DNA of 64,000 nt from Phaseolus vulgaris. Its lineage: Eukaryota > Streptophyta > Magnoliopsida > Fabales > Fabaceae. The stretch lies in contig NC_023754.2 of the NCBI RefSeq assembly GCF_000499845.2, positions 18,602,111 to 18,666,110 on the forward strand, read 5' to 3'. Shown in pieces: positions 1 through 12,623 of this stretch (the stretch's first letter is position 1; every line of letters begins with the position of its first letter). A program made the position numbers and the translations under genes. A model generated the notes under the pieces. It saw only the letters and a list, made by a program, of their open reading frames with translations. It searched no databases and was not told the origin of the DNA.

Positions 1-462
1 ATATATTATGAATGTTTTGAAAAACTCTAAACTTATATAGAAATATGTAGAAACTGTATTGTAATAATTAGATAAATGTATTTTTGGGATATTACTTTTA
101 AGGTTGAAAAAATATATTAAATGTAAATTTAAAATAAGTACACAAACTAAACATTAAAATTGTTACATATTTGAATGAGCTGCCTAAAAGTCAAAGGGAA
201 TAACTAGAGGAAATTAAATGTACACTTTAATTAAGTACACAATCTTCAAAATTATTACCTATATATACTATTTTTGGTGGATTTTTATTTATGTACTAGT
301 GAGGACATATTTATTTTTATCTCTATATTTAAGCATCTATCAGTGTATTGATTGATTTAACTATTTAGAATCAAGGTCAAATAATAAATAACGCTAATAA
401 ACTATTTAAATTATTTTAAGATATTTAGAATATCAAAATATTATAAGTAGGTATCATAACTT
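1..462. other. AT-rich intergenic DNA
   Basis: No coding, RNA or repeat structure that I can support is visible here. The last ten bases are the left target-site copy of the inverted-repeat element that follows. Confidence 0.5.
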
Positions 463-2504
463 GGGTAAATTCCCCATCTAGCACCATTTAGATTTTTATT
501 TCTCTAACTAGCATCCTTTTGTTTTTATTTCCCTATCTAGCATCCTTTTGTTTTTATTTCCCTATCTAACACCTTTTTATTCTTTATTTCCCTATCTAGC
601 ACCATTTCAAAAATAAATAAATAAATAATAATTTATTTATTTTTTGATAATTTTAATTTTGAATGTATTAAAATGTTTAAAATAGTTAGAAATATAATTA
701 ATAAATAAAGAAATGAGTTTTTATAAAATAAAATAAAAAAAATTAAAATGTTTAGTTTAAAATTATTTTTTTAAGAATGAAGAAAATAAAAAAATTAAAC
801 CTACAACAACATAAGAGTTGAATCTATAAATATAAATTACTATTTATTTTTATTATTATTGATGATGTAATCATGTTAATTTCAACTAAAAAATACATGA
901 CATAATTACAAAAAAAAACAAAGTCAATTAGTATTAATTAATAGTGGATACACAAGTAATATTGAAGTATCTATCCTAAATGCAAAATCCTAAAAAAAAA
1001 ACTAATGCAAATGTTACACTTAGGGCATGTTTGCATCTGAGTGAATAGGATTGAAAAGCAAATAAAATATGTGTTTGTATCTGGTGAGGAAAGAAAAGCA
1101 ATTGGTTGCGGGAGAGCAGACAAAAAATCTTCGATGTGCAGCGAAGAAAAACAATAAAACCAACAAAAAGTTTAAATAACATTACTAAAAAGTCAAAATT
1201 ACCCTTAACTTTATATATATAAAATAACATTATATATATATATATATATTACAACAATAATAATAAATATAAAAATAAATTACAAGTTTAATACTAATTA
1301 AAATAAATCTATTAAATAATAATAAAAAATTAATTTTAATTTTGATTTGTGAAAATATTTTTTTAAGAAAAGGGTAAATTTGTAAACTTACATTTTATAC
1401 AATTTAAAAAAAATAAAAATCTCCTTACAACCATCTTATCACACACAAACTTCAATAAACTTTCCTCACAAATCCACGCTAATATACCCTAATCCAAACA
1501 ACCTCACTTTCTTTACACTTTCCTCTCAAATCACTCTAAATCCACTCCCTCAAATCCTCTCCCCAATCCAAACACACCCTTAATGCTTAAAAATGAGAAG
1601 CAAAAAATGAAAAAAAAGTCTAGAAAATAAAAACAGCAACAATAAAAAAAAAGAATGGTAGAAAAAAAAAATAATAACTAAAAACATAAAACATATAAAA
1701 TAAAGGCAAAACAAATTAAGATAAAGATAAAAGATATAAAAGTAAATCCAAATAAGATAAATATAAGAAATATAAGGCGATACTAAATAAGTATATGTTG
1801 ATCATAAAAATGAAAATAAATGAAAGATGATAATTCATTTAATATTTTCTTCAATGGTACATTAAAAATAGTTTGTGCGAAATAAAACATAATTAATGAC
1901 GAGAAGTGCACAATCCAGTAATTTTGAGACTTATTCTTTATGTGTGTCTTGGTATTTGACAATATGAACATTTTTTTTTTCGATCATGTTGTTCTTTTAT
2001 GTCCATATCAGTCCTTATTTAACTTTATTTTTTTATAATTATGTCCTGTATTTTTTACTTGAAATTAACATAATTACATCATCAATAATAATAAAAATAA
2101 ATACCAATTTATGTTTATATATTCAACTTTTATGTTGTTGTAGAGTTTAATTTTTTATTTTATTCATTCTTAAAAAATAATTTTTAAACTAAACATTTTA
2201 AATTTATTACTTTTTTATTTTTATTTTGTAAAAACACATTTCTTTATTCATTAATTATATTTCTAACTATTTTAAACATTAAAAATATTTATTTTTTAAT
2301 GCATTCAAAATTAAAATTATCAAAAAAAAATTATTTTATTATTTTATAATTTATTTTTGAAATGATGCTAGATAGGGAAATAAAAAATAAAAGGGTGCTA
2401 GATAGGGAAATAAAAACAAAAGAGTGCTAGATAGGGAAATAAAAACAAATGGGTGCTAGTTAGGAAAATAAAAATGTAAATGGTGCTAGATAGGAAATTT
2501 ACCC
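463..2504. mobile_element. Mutator-like (MULE) non-autonomous element with long terminal inverted repeats
   Basis: The element starts GGGTAAATTCCCCATCTAGC and ends with the inverted counterpart GCTAGATAGGAAATTTACCC. The inverted arms extend about 450 bp on each side (roughly 463-930 and 2035-2504). The outer part of each arm carries several tandem copies of a motif like CTAGCACCNTTT separated by T-rich spacers. The flanks are ATCATAACTT (453-462) and ATGATAACTT (2505-2514), a 9-10 bp target-site duplication with one mismatch. Long arms plus a 9-10 bp duplication are the classical mark of Mutator-like elements. No transposase is present, so it would have to be mobilised in trans. A second element is nested at 1023-1579. 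Confidence 0.75.
1023..1579. mobile_element. PIF/Harbinger-like (Tourist-type) element nested in the MULE
   Basis: The ends are imperfect inverted repeats: GGGCATGTTTGCATCTGAG on the left, and on the right the inverse of GGGTGTGTTTGGATTGGGG. TTA flanks both sides (1020-1022 and 1580-1582). A 3-bp TTA duplication with GGGNNTGTTTG ends is typical of Tourist/PIF-Harbinger miniature elements. No transposase is visible. The insertion sits between the two arms of the outer element, so it is younger than that element. Confidence 0.6.
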
Positions 2505-2514
2505 ATGATAACTT

Positions 2515-3553
2515 ATTTCACTTTTAAGTATTTTTTTTTTTATAGCCTCGTCCTTCTTCTAACTTATACTTAACACAATTTCCCTGTGTTCTATTTTTTT
2601 AATTAATTTTTCTTTTATTCTACAACTTTTAATGGACAACTTTAAAATTTTCTATCTTAAATTTCAATTTATTAAAAAAATTGAAATAAATTTTGATTGA
2701 GTAGAATTTAGTTTTATTCATTCCACAGATTTTATTAATTATTTATTTTATCCCAATTGAAATAAATACTAGGAAACGATAAGCCTGTCACATCTTGCTT
2801 ATATACCATACAAGTGGTTTCAAATGGTAGGGTACAACCTGCGTCCCCACTTTTTTTTTTCTCTTACCAAATATTTTTTAAAACAATGCTGATATTTTAA
2901 AATTCCAAAAATTAAATATATTCATTTAATAACTTAATAAATGAATACTTTAATTATATTTATTTTAGTTTTAATTAAAAAAATTATTATATTATTATAA
3001 AGTGTTGTTAAACGAATGTTTATACTGTTAAGAGTGTGCAACAATTTTTTCATTTTTGTATGTTAAAATACCATAAAACACCAGCACAAACTTTTATGTC
3101 GTTAAATATTTTAATTTTAATTTTCATTCCATAAGAAAATTTCCCTTTAAATATTAAAGTCAATTTCCATTTCATGACAAAAAAAATCTCATGATTTAAA
3201 ATTATATGACGGACTAATTTTCACGAAAACATACTATTTTTTTAATAAATAAATAGTTTAATTATGTTTTAAATTTTAATATCGGTCTCTCTTTAACTTA
3301 TTTGTGATTTCTGTCTCCCGAAACTATTATCACAATTTCGGTCAAATTATCAATTATATATGTTTCCCTCTTTTTTTAGAAAGAAAAAACATGTATTTTT
3401 TATTTAATTAAATTTTTGTTACGAGAGTTTAATTAAAAATAAATAAAAAGATAAAGTTTATGAAAGATATATAATCGGACCAAAATTACAATTTTTTTAA
3501 AAATCCGAATAGCCCCGAAATCGTGAAAAAGAAAATAAATGATTACAGATAAA
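2515..3553. other. AT-rich intergenic DNA without recognised genes
   Basis: Only short open frames and homopolymer runs are visible. The 3280-3460 stretch resembles degraded repeat sequence, but I cannot assign it to a family. Confidence 0.4.
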
Positions 3554-3566
3554 AAGTTTGAAAAAT

Positions 3567-3602
3567 GTATACCTTTCTCGGCCTTTTGGCTAAGATCAAG
3601 TG
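3567..3602 (+). pseudogene. 3'-truncated U2 snRNA fragment with target-site duplication
   Basis: Positions 3569-3602 match the first 34 nt of plant U2 snRNA (ATACCTTTCTCGGCC through AAGATCAAGTG) with no mismatch that I can see, then the match stops abruptly. A perfect 13-bp direct repeat, AAGTTTGAAAAAT, flanks it at 3554-3566 and 3603-3615. Two extra bases (GT) lie between the left repeat and the U2 5' end. There is no poly(A) tail, no upstream sequence element and no TATA box at the right spacing, so this is not a functional snRNA gene. The U2 identification is from recall of the conserved 5' end. Confidence 0.85.
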
Positions 3603-3615
3603 AAGTTTGAAAAAT

Positions 3616-4464
3616 ATAATTTATGTCACCCAAAGAAAAACTACAATTGAAGTCTCTGACTTTATAATATTTTAAAAATGATAATAAAGATTAAGAGTAT
3701 AATAGGAAATTTTATTTGTTTGATAGATATGTGTATTGATGTGAGATATTTTTGGAGAGTTAATGTGGTGACCAATTGTGAGGTTCAGCTCCTCATATCA
3801 AACAAATTGCTTTGCGCACCTACCAATATAGTGCTCTCAATAATGCATTTCATCAACCTTTTTCTATTTAAACTATTTTAAATATTATTCATTAATATTA
3901 AATAATAACTAAAATCTTATTTAATTATCATTAATTAATAATAATAATAATACATCGGATACAAAACATTATTTTCTCATTCTCTCCATTCTTGATATTT
4001 TAGTTTCTTATTTTTTTCATAGTTCATATTTCCTTAATTTTAACAATTTTTTTTTATGTACTCCCATACCTAATCATATTTTATTGTGCTTAGGTTGTGT
4101 ATATTACAATTTTTTAATTTTTGGCATACATGAATGTTAAACGGGTTTAGCATGTCCAGGATGTAGATTTTTTGCACTCACAACTTAATTTATATAAAAT
4201 TAAAATATTTATTATAATTTAAATCTCTTATGTTTTTACTATTTATTTCTGTTGGATTTATTGTAACTTAAGTAAATAACTATTCCTTAAATAGAGTTGT
4301 GAATACTATTCTAATATAATTTATATTAACGAAAAATATTTAATGGGTATGAGTATAAATACTTATCCTATTTTGAATTAGATATGAGGATGATGGATAT
4401 GTTTATCTGGTCTATATTCTTGTTGTTACATTTTTATAAAAAAATATTTAATAAATATTTAAAC

Positions 4465-4504
<40 letters not shown>

Positions 4505-5081
4505 ATAAAATATTTTTTTTGTATATGTCGATATTAAAAATGAGAATAATATAGTTTTTTACTTTGCAAACATGTATAACCAAAATTATCTTTATCATCG
4601 TCCATTGTTATGCATATTTACAAAATGTGATGCAATATTATTAATGAAAAAAAAAACAACACACTTTTGTATTTAGATTTTTTTTTTCATTTTCTATTTA
4701 AATGCTAGTTAGATTTAAATTTGACTGGTTTGTAAAAATGTGAGTTTATTTAAAATGCAAACTTAGTTGATATAAAATAAGGGTATTTTAAACTAAATAT
4801 ATCATTTTTCACTAATATTAATTGTTTCTTAAACACAATAACTTTAAATATTAAGAGTTTAAAAATAGTGGAAGAATAAAATTCGAATTGAGAGTGATAA
4901 TGTTGTTTTCATGTGCGTTGGATGAATTACTAATGAATTTCTATGTAAAATGTTGTCAAACTAGTTTATACGATCTTAATCTATAAAGTGTTCATTAAAG
5001 TTATTCACGAAGCATAATATATGGTTTCTTTCTACAAAAGTTTCATAAATAAACTCGTGTTAATACGTTTAGATACCTCTC
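3616..5081. other. AT-rich intergenic DNA with an (AT)n microsatellite
   Basis: No supported gene is visible. An (AT)n tract of about 33 bp lies at about 4467-4499. Confidence 0.5.
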
Positions 5082-5198
5082 ATTACATATTAACAATTGT
5101 TTATTTACGAATCAAAGTTCAAAAATAATTTATATATAAAATTACATATTAACAATTGTTTATTTACGAATCAAGTTCAAAAATAATTTATATATAAA
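5082..5198. repeat. 59/58-bp tandem duplication
   Basis: Two adjacent copies begin ATTACATATTAACAATTG, at 5082-5140 and 5141-5198. They differ by one base inside (CAAAGTTC versus CAAGTTC). The second copy ends next to the solo LTR. Confidence 0.9.
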
Positions 5199-5200
5199 AT

Positions 5201-5666
5201 TGTACCTGTGTGGATATCGGGTCTGAGTAACTTTGATTCACTTGATACACAATTCGCTGTCGTGATGGGAATCTCCTAGTTCTTCAAATTTCTTTTCCTC
5301 TCGCGCGCGTTTCGCTGGTTGGTGGGGGTACCTGCGATCGCACCCCGACGCTCAAGTTAGTGCTAGTGATTAGTTTATTCTTTCAGGATATTAAAAACGT
5401 ACATTTTTCCCCTTTAGAAGTCTTATTTATAGGTTGACTTGGGTCTCTCCCTACGTGGACTAGATACTTGGTTCACTAAGACGTGTATAGTGGTTACTAG
5501 GCAGTGGTTACTAGGTCGTGTGTAGTGGCTTTCCGATGCCACATGAGTGTCTTTCGTAAACTGTCCTTGACCTATTCAACATCAGTTGTAACTGCTTTCT
5601 TGCAACGTATTTATTATCTTATATTATTAATTCATGTCTTCGGTCATCCGGGGTCCTACTGGTACA
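5201..5666 (-). mobile_element. Solo LTR of a Ty3/gypsy retrotransposon
   Basis: The block begins TGTACCTGTGTGG and ends ACTGGTACA, giving the expected TGTA...TACA ends. The flanks AAAAT (5196-5200) and AAAAC (5667-5671) could be a 5-bp target duplication with one mismatch. The inside resembles the LTR at 41722-42198. Shared landmarks in the same order are TTCTTCAAAT, a CCGACGCTCAA block, AAAAACGTAC and a TATTTATAG motif. No gag, pol or primer-binding site adjoins it, so it is probably a solo LTR left by LTR-LTR recombination. The strand is inferred from the gypsy element at 41722-42198. Confidence 0.65.
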
Positions 5667-5671
5667 AAAAC

Positions 5672-8600
5672 AATTTATATTTTTTTTTCTCTGAATCTAC
5701 TAAATTATTTTATAGAGATAAAATTATAATAGAAATTAATCTTAAGGATGTATTCTCAACGGATTTGAGATGAAATAACAATTAAATATGCCATAATTTC
5801 TCTATATTTATTTAATATATTTTCAAAAGGTTATTTCCATGAAACTAGCTATAGCTAAGTACCTAAGCATGCTGGGCAGCAAAAATGATATGGTGTTTTT
5901 TAATTATAAGAGAAGAAGATGAGGAAGAAAGATTCGAACATATAATTCAAGATTCAGATGAAGAAAAAAAGGTAGATTGATTCTGACTAAAGGAAAAGTA
6001 ATAGTGCAATGAACTTACATAGCAAAAGAAACAACCTATGAAACCGCAAAGGAGGTCTTGAGGAGACAAATAACATACTTTTGTTTGGACAAACATTACT
6101 ACAAACACATACACTCTTTTCTTATTTTCTGGACATCATTTTTTCCCCCTTTAAGATTGTGTCTAGTTGTTTCAGGAATATAAAAGTGAAAAGATAAAAA
6201 TGTATAGAGAAAATATGATGTTTTCTTCACTTTTGATCGATAATAAGCAGATCATTAATTATGTCACCCAAATATTATTTTTAATAATAACCAACTTACA
6301 TAACTTTTATGCTACAAAATTTAAATGTATATTCACATGATATCGTTTAATTAAGTTTGATAGTAAGAAATTTTTAATAGTGTTTATTACCAAAAATAAC
6401 TTTTTATTTGTATACTATATAGTAAAAAAAAATAGTAGATGTCTAGTTTTAGAAAATTAACTTAGCTCATTTGCAATGCAAAGGTAATATAATGTGGTTT
6501 TATCTTACTTGCTTAAAGGCTCCATCGTGTTGTATTGTTTTATAACTTTTGAGTTGACGAAATTGAAGTTACATTCCCCAAATTATATGTTTAATATATA
6601 ACATCATATGATCGATGCTAGTAATGTCCACTATTAAAAGTCAAAGTAAATGTTTTACCGTTTATTAATGAAAAGTCCATTTCTTATCCAATATATTAAC
6701 CAATATAAAATATATGCACGAGTTAATGTTAAATATTTATCATTGATCTCTTCTAAACGCTAAGACTAAATTTTCTTATAATAACTTGAATTAAAATAGT
6801 ATATCAAATGAGTTGTGAAGAAATTATATCAATTAGTTGGAACAATTAGAAAGTAAACAATTATAGAAGAATAGAAGGAGAATTGCTTTGGCTAAAACAA
6901 ATAAGAATTAATGTTTGATTGTAATTTGCTTTCTTTTTTAATGTTAATTGGAGGTGTTGTTCTGGCTTTTTAAGTCTTAGCACCCATACATATCATTTTG
7001 TCATACTATAATGGTGTTTTTAACCTATTTGACGAGGGTTCAAATCCAAATCTATAAATCAAGTGGGTCAACATTTAATATTTTAAAAGTATGTTTTCCT
7101 ATTTGATAAAAAAAACTTTAAACTAAAGTATTTTTATTTTATTTTGATTATGATATCACCAACTCAATTTCAGTGACAAATAAATATATTGAATTCAAAA
7201 TTACTAAAAATATCGCCAATTCAGTTTTAGTCAAAATATTTTTATTATGAATTACAATTAATTATCCCATATAAGAGATACAGAATACATGTGAGTAAAG
7301 ATATAAAGTTACATTTTATTTTTCAGTAGAACAATTACTAAAAGAAAAGAATGATTGTGACTTGCATTAATTATTACACCTCTACAAATTAGAGAGGATT
7401 GGAGAGTGACTTCTCAAATCAAATCCTTCTCTTTCGTTTCAATGTAATCAACTTATTCACATAGGTTGATTTGTGCAATAATTGTTTTATTTTATTAAAT
7501 ATGAAAAAAAATCATGAAGACAAATGATAATTCAATATGATTAATGAAATCAAAAGTAAAAATTTGTATTCAACAAATATTATTTAGTCATTCACACCAT
7601 GTTTTTTAAATAATCTATAATGTAAATACTACTTTTCTTACTAATGTCTGACTGGAATGTGACTCTGTTTTGGTTTGTGTTGCGTTTACTACTAAGACAA
7701 ATGTTCATTGGATGTTTCGTAATCGATGAAATACTTATCTTAATTACTATGGAAAAATCATGTTTAGGGTTACTCATATTTTTCGTGAAGGGAATGCGTG
7801 TGCTGATAAATTGGCTAATTTATTATTTATTCATAGAGAATACTTTCGTTGGTATAATAGGCTTTTCATCTAGTCTGTTCTTATAATTCTTTATTAATAG
7901 GTATAGTTTACCTATGTATCGTTTTTGTTAACATATGAATTTTGCTCAAGTCCTCCCATATTTTTGTATTTTTTTTAATAATATTATTTTTTATGTGATG
8001 ACAAACGATTGTTGTTACTTAAGGTGTCAGCCTAACTGAAATGTCAAGTAACATAATAATGCCTAACCTGAAAGCTTTTTATAAAAAAAATAAAAATACT
8101 GCTTTTCTTGTTGATTCATCAAACTATCTCAATAAAAAGTCACAATTAATTCACAGTATGCGAGAGAGTGGATTATTTTTAATAGTTCACTATTTTTAAT
8201 GGCTCTCTAATCTAATTTAATAATAACTATATTTTGTATTATTGATTCGTTTACTAATTCTGTTAAGATAATAGTTAACAGCATCTTGTCATTAATTATT
8301 TAAAAATGGAAAGCATGAGTAAGTTGTCATTACATTAGTGGTGAGAGGATTAAATCTCATTATTCCTGTGGGGTTTACATTAAGACTCTAATGCTTAAAA
8401 AGTAATGAGCATGACTTAATAATCTTGATTAATAATATCTTAGCACAATCATATATTATTTCAGTCGTAACTTGCATGATGAATGGAGACATATATATAG
8501 ATTTCTTTAAGATTCTGCTTCCAATCCCCTCAAACCTTAGTGGTACAACAAAATACGTTTATAACAAGTTTGTTTGTTTGTTTTATAACTGATAAAGATA

Positions 8601-11600
8601 ATCACAATTCATTATACAAGTGATTACAAATTTTATTTTATGTAAATTTTATTTTATATTAATTTTATACAATTAACTTTGGTTTAAATTTTATTTTTAA
8701 TAATAAAATATAATAATTAACAATTTAAAAAATACCTAAAAATTATTAATAAAATTAAAAGATAAATATTCATATTCTTCATTAGCTATTAATAGGAAAA
8801 GAGAAATATATTTATATAACCTAAGACACAACAACAACTCGATGTGATATATCGTATAAGTCTCGTCCTCTCACTTTAAGAAATTAAAATATAAACAAAA
8901 TAATATATAATTATTTTTTTTATCATGCTAAGGCCCTTTATAAATTCTTCAGTCAAATTTTTTTTTTTTCGTTTAGGTCATCAACAAAAAGTTCATAAAT
9001 TATTTTTATGACACTAAAAAAGTAATTATGATTTACTTATAAAAAAAACCACCTTTATCTGTATATTGTTTTCTTATGTATTAATTCTATCTAAAAAGTT
9101 AATTATTTTAATGATCTTTTTCAGCAAACTTGTTTAACAAAATCTATCCTAACTATAATTGATTATCACAATCATTAATTACATATAATTTTTCGAAATA
9201 ATCTAATTTTTTGGATAATCATGCATGTTCTAAGCTATGCATTTTCCATTCTTTATTTTCATACGGTGACTGATGGATGTGCAAAGAAAGTTATCATGGA
9301 GACAGAAACTTCATCACAAGAAGAATCTAACAGAAAAATTCTTACTTGATAGACAGATATTCTTCTTTAAGCATCATTGTGTTTTGAAGAACCAAATAGA
9401 CCTGTAATCTCTTCTTTACTTCTAGCTCTTCTTAGAAGAACCTAACCACATATTATACATTTTTTTTTCATGTTTAATCAGATCAAAAAGTTAATTGATT
9501 ATATGTAGAACCTTACAATTTTTTTCCACAGTTTTACTAATGATTTGTGTTAACTAGTTATCTTTTATATGTTTAGGATACAACACATGTACTATGCTTC
9601 TAGATGTCGAGACCTAGATTTCGGTATTTTGGCTTCTTGAAGATATTTAAAAAAAAATCTAAATCTAAATAAAATCTAAATAAATAAATTTATATTTATA
9701 TAAATTTTTTACTTTAATAATAAAATATTTAAATAATATTTTAATTATATCACTTTTATTCTAAAATTATTTTTAAGTCTTAAAACAAAAGTTATAACAA
9801 ATATAATTTAGAACAATTAAAATCAACTTTTATCATGAAAAAAATAGTTATATAACCATCTAAAGACCAATATCATATTCCTTTCACCCTTCTCTTATGT
9901 CCAATATTAGAAGAAGTCCCACATTGGATTATTTATTTTTGTAAAACTTTTTTTATATAAAGAAGAAAGCATTGATTATTAAGTAAAAGTGAGAAGTATT
10001 ATTAATAATAATAATATTGTTATTATTATTTTAAAAAATAATGCAATTATGAAAATCTCAAAAACAATTGTCATTGAATTACTCATAATTAAAATACTAT
10101 TGTTCCTAGCTGATAAAAAAAATACTATTCTTCCTCCAGGTAAATTTTAAACAGGAAAAATTAATTTTGGTCATATTTAAGTTTGAATATAGGATTTTTT
10201 TTGTCAGTCAAATTTTCTTATTTCTAATTATAATTTAATTGTATATTTTCTTTTTAATTTTTTAAAAATAACACAATTTTAATATATTTTATTAAATTAT
10301 TAATAAACTGTTTTATTAAATATTACAGATGATAAAAATGACTACACATAGTTCAAATACAAACAATACAACATCTCTCAACAGATCACAGACAAAAGTA
10401 TTTTATTTTACTAGTTACTAGTTTTTAAGCAAATTATATTAAATTTCTTTTAACAATACAATGATATATACTACACTAAATTTATGATAAATAAAAACTT
10501 CTCCAAACTTATTATAGGCATAATTAGAACAAGATTATTTTTTTTAAAGTAGATTTTTGAGAAGAAAAAAAAAATATATTCAAATTTTGAAAGTTCATTG
10601 CATGCGTTACAGCATCTCGTGAACCCTTTGCCAATAGTTTTGTTAGCATGCATGCCTAAAAATACCCCAATGAACCGAAACCAGAAATCACGAGCAGCCA
10701 ATGAGTGACACTAACCTAACTTTTATCATGGATCAGTAATTTCATCTTTCTGCAACTATGTGAGAGAGAATCTTCAACAAGTTGAACATTTTCACCCAAA
10801 AAGAACAAAATATATAATATATATTACCGTTGGAGGTGTAAAAATCCATTATTCTTCTATAAAAATTATATTTTATTTGTGTGGTTACAAATGAGACCAC
10901 TTATTCGTAATTCTTTGGTGGATGATCAGAAAGATATGTCGATGATTCCTATGAACTTGTTTGATATATAAAAAAATGATTTTTATTTTACTTATTATAT
11001 TTTGATTGTATTAATTAAAAATACCTCGATTTTGTTAAAAACAATTAATATGCAGGTGTTCGAATTTATGGTCATATTACTGTGGTGATATACTGTAGAT
11101 GGTTATGCTAGAATTTAACAGTTGGAGTATTCTTTTAAGTGCTTTTTTTTTTAATTTTATTTATTCTTTGTTAAAAAAATTTACAAGTATCCGAATTTGC
11201 AACAAATTAAAAAAAAACTACTCTAAAATTAAAAGATGCAACATTCTCTTATTAATTTTATCACTTCTTTTCTTCCATAGTAATGACGCAAGTTAATGAA
11301 AAGTTTTGATATATTTATTTTAAGCACACTACTTATTATGGGTTAAAGATTATTAGAACTACTGTAATTATACAAGTCTTACAATTTATTTAATATATAT
11401 ATATATATTAATTATACTTACATCTTAATAACTTTTGATGAATTATAAAAACATTTTAAAATAAATATATGTTACAAATTTATTATCACCATTCCTAAAA
11501 AAATATTTAAAAGATGTAAAGTATTGTCAGTAGGGAAGGAAGGAGGTGATACGGTGGACCATGGCTTACCCTAATGGTTTTAAGTATATTTTAAATCATT

Positions 11601-12380
11601 ATAAAAATTATTTCCCCCATAAATACATATACAAAATACTTTATTTATGTGAGTTATTTATTTTCTTATACACTATTTTTTTATTCAGTATAATTATGTG
11701 ATTTTATATATAAAGGTATAACTTTAAACTTATAAAAACATCAATAATTTTTAAAAAAATGTTTAAATCCAGAATTTTGTGCTAGTTATCTAAACACTTA
11801 TAAATCAGCTAACTTTAATTAACATAGACAAGGGTTCAATAAAACATTTTTAATAATAAATATTAGTTCTTAATTTTTCTAAATAAGAATTGCCACTTAT
11901 AACCTATCGCTTTCTCTTATCCTTTTATGAAAAAACAAAAACAAAAACATCAATAAATATAATGATGATGTAGCTTTTTCAAAACATTCTCCTTCAAAAA
12001 ACAAAAGTCAAATGCGACATAAAAGACTTTCTAATATTCCTTTTATACCTTGATAATTTTATATTCCACTCCACTTCACCACTTCTCATTTCTTTCTCTG
12101 TAGTTCCATGTTTTTTTATTAGAAAAATACGTAGTCGGCAACGTACAAGGTTAGGAATACGTAGCACTGATTAAAAAATAGTTTATGTGATAACCTTTTT
12201 CAACAAAAGATGTTAAAAAAAGAAAAGTTGTTTGGGCACTGGTTCAGCTACAAAACCCTGTGGCACCATTAACCATGGCATGCTCAATTCACCAGTCTAA
12301 TTTTGCTGCTACTTTCGCATAGTTGGTGCAAAAGTAAGAACCCTTTCACCTTTTTCCAAAATCTTCACATTTCAATTGCC
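5672..12380. other. Long AT-rich gene-poor stretch
   Basis: I find no open frame with recognisable protein content and no RNA gene. An AGTCCCACATTGG motif at about 9915-9927, with TATATAA at 9954-9960, resembles a plant snRNA promoter element, but no snRNA follows it. Confidence 0.45.
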
Positions 12381-12399
12381 ACGTTCCTTCCCTCTCTCC

Positions 12400-12406
12400 T
12401 ATAAAT
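12400..12406 (+). promoter_or_regulatory. TATA box of the MIR390 primary transcript
   Basis: TATAAAT lies in a CT-rich promoter context about 115-120 bp upstream of the hairpin. This puts the likely start of transcription near 12430-12435, followed by a CT/CA-rich leader. Plant MIR genes are RNA polymerase II units with such TATA boxes. The start site is inferred. Confidence 0.6.
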
Positions 12407-12519
12407 TGCCCTCTCCACCCTCCATTCTACCTCCTCAAACATCAACACCTTCCATCTCACCCTTTCTCAAAAAAATTCTCACTCTTTGATCTGAGAAAAT
12501 TTGTGTAGCTGAGAGAGAG

Positions 12520-12623
12520 TACAGAAGAATCTGTAAAGCTCAGGAGGGATAGCGCCATGATTCTCACATCATAGTGTTCTTTGGCGCTATCTATCCTGAG
12601 TTTCACGGCTTCTTCTTACTGTA
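12520..12623 (+). ncRNA. MIR390: MIR390 precursor hairpin (miR390 / miR390*)
   Basis: The 5' arm contains the full 21-nt miR390 at 12536-12556 (AAGCTCAGGAGGG...AGCGCC). The 3' arm contains the star strand at 12585-12605 (CGCTATC...GAGTTTCA). The two pair almost perfectly with the usual short 3' overhangs. A roughly 28-nt loop separates them, and a lower stem (TACAGAAGAA with TTCTTACTGTA) extends the foldback. Established role: miR390 loads into AGO7, binds TAS3 transcripts and triggers tasiARF production. These tasiRNAs repress ARF2/3/4 and so affect leaf polarity, phase change and lateral root growth. The 5' A and the G near position 11 fit AGO7 preference. The primary transcript probably runs some distance downstream and may be spliced, but I cannot place its end. 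Identification rests on exact recall of the mature sequence. Confidence 0.95.

Noticed and set aside
7020..7060. GAGGGTTCAAATCC, similar to a tRNA or SINE B box
   Set aside because: No matching A box, no cloverleaf and no SINE tail are visible.
9915..9960. AGTCCCACATTGG followed by TATATAA, like a plant snRNA promoter (USE plus TATA)
   Set aside because: The spacing of about 27 bp fits neither the Pol II nor the Pol III arrangement well, and no snRNA sequence follows. The motif also occurs in dispersed plant repeats.
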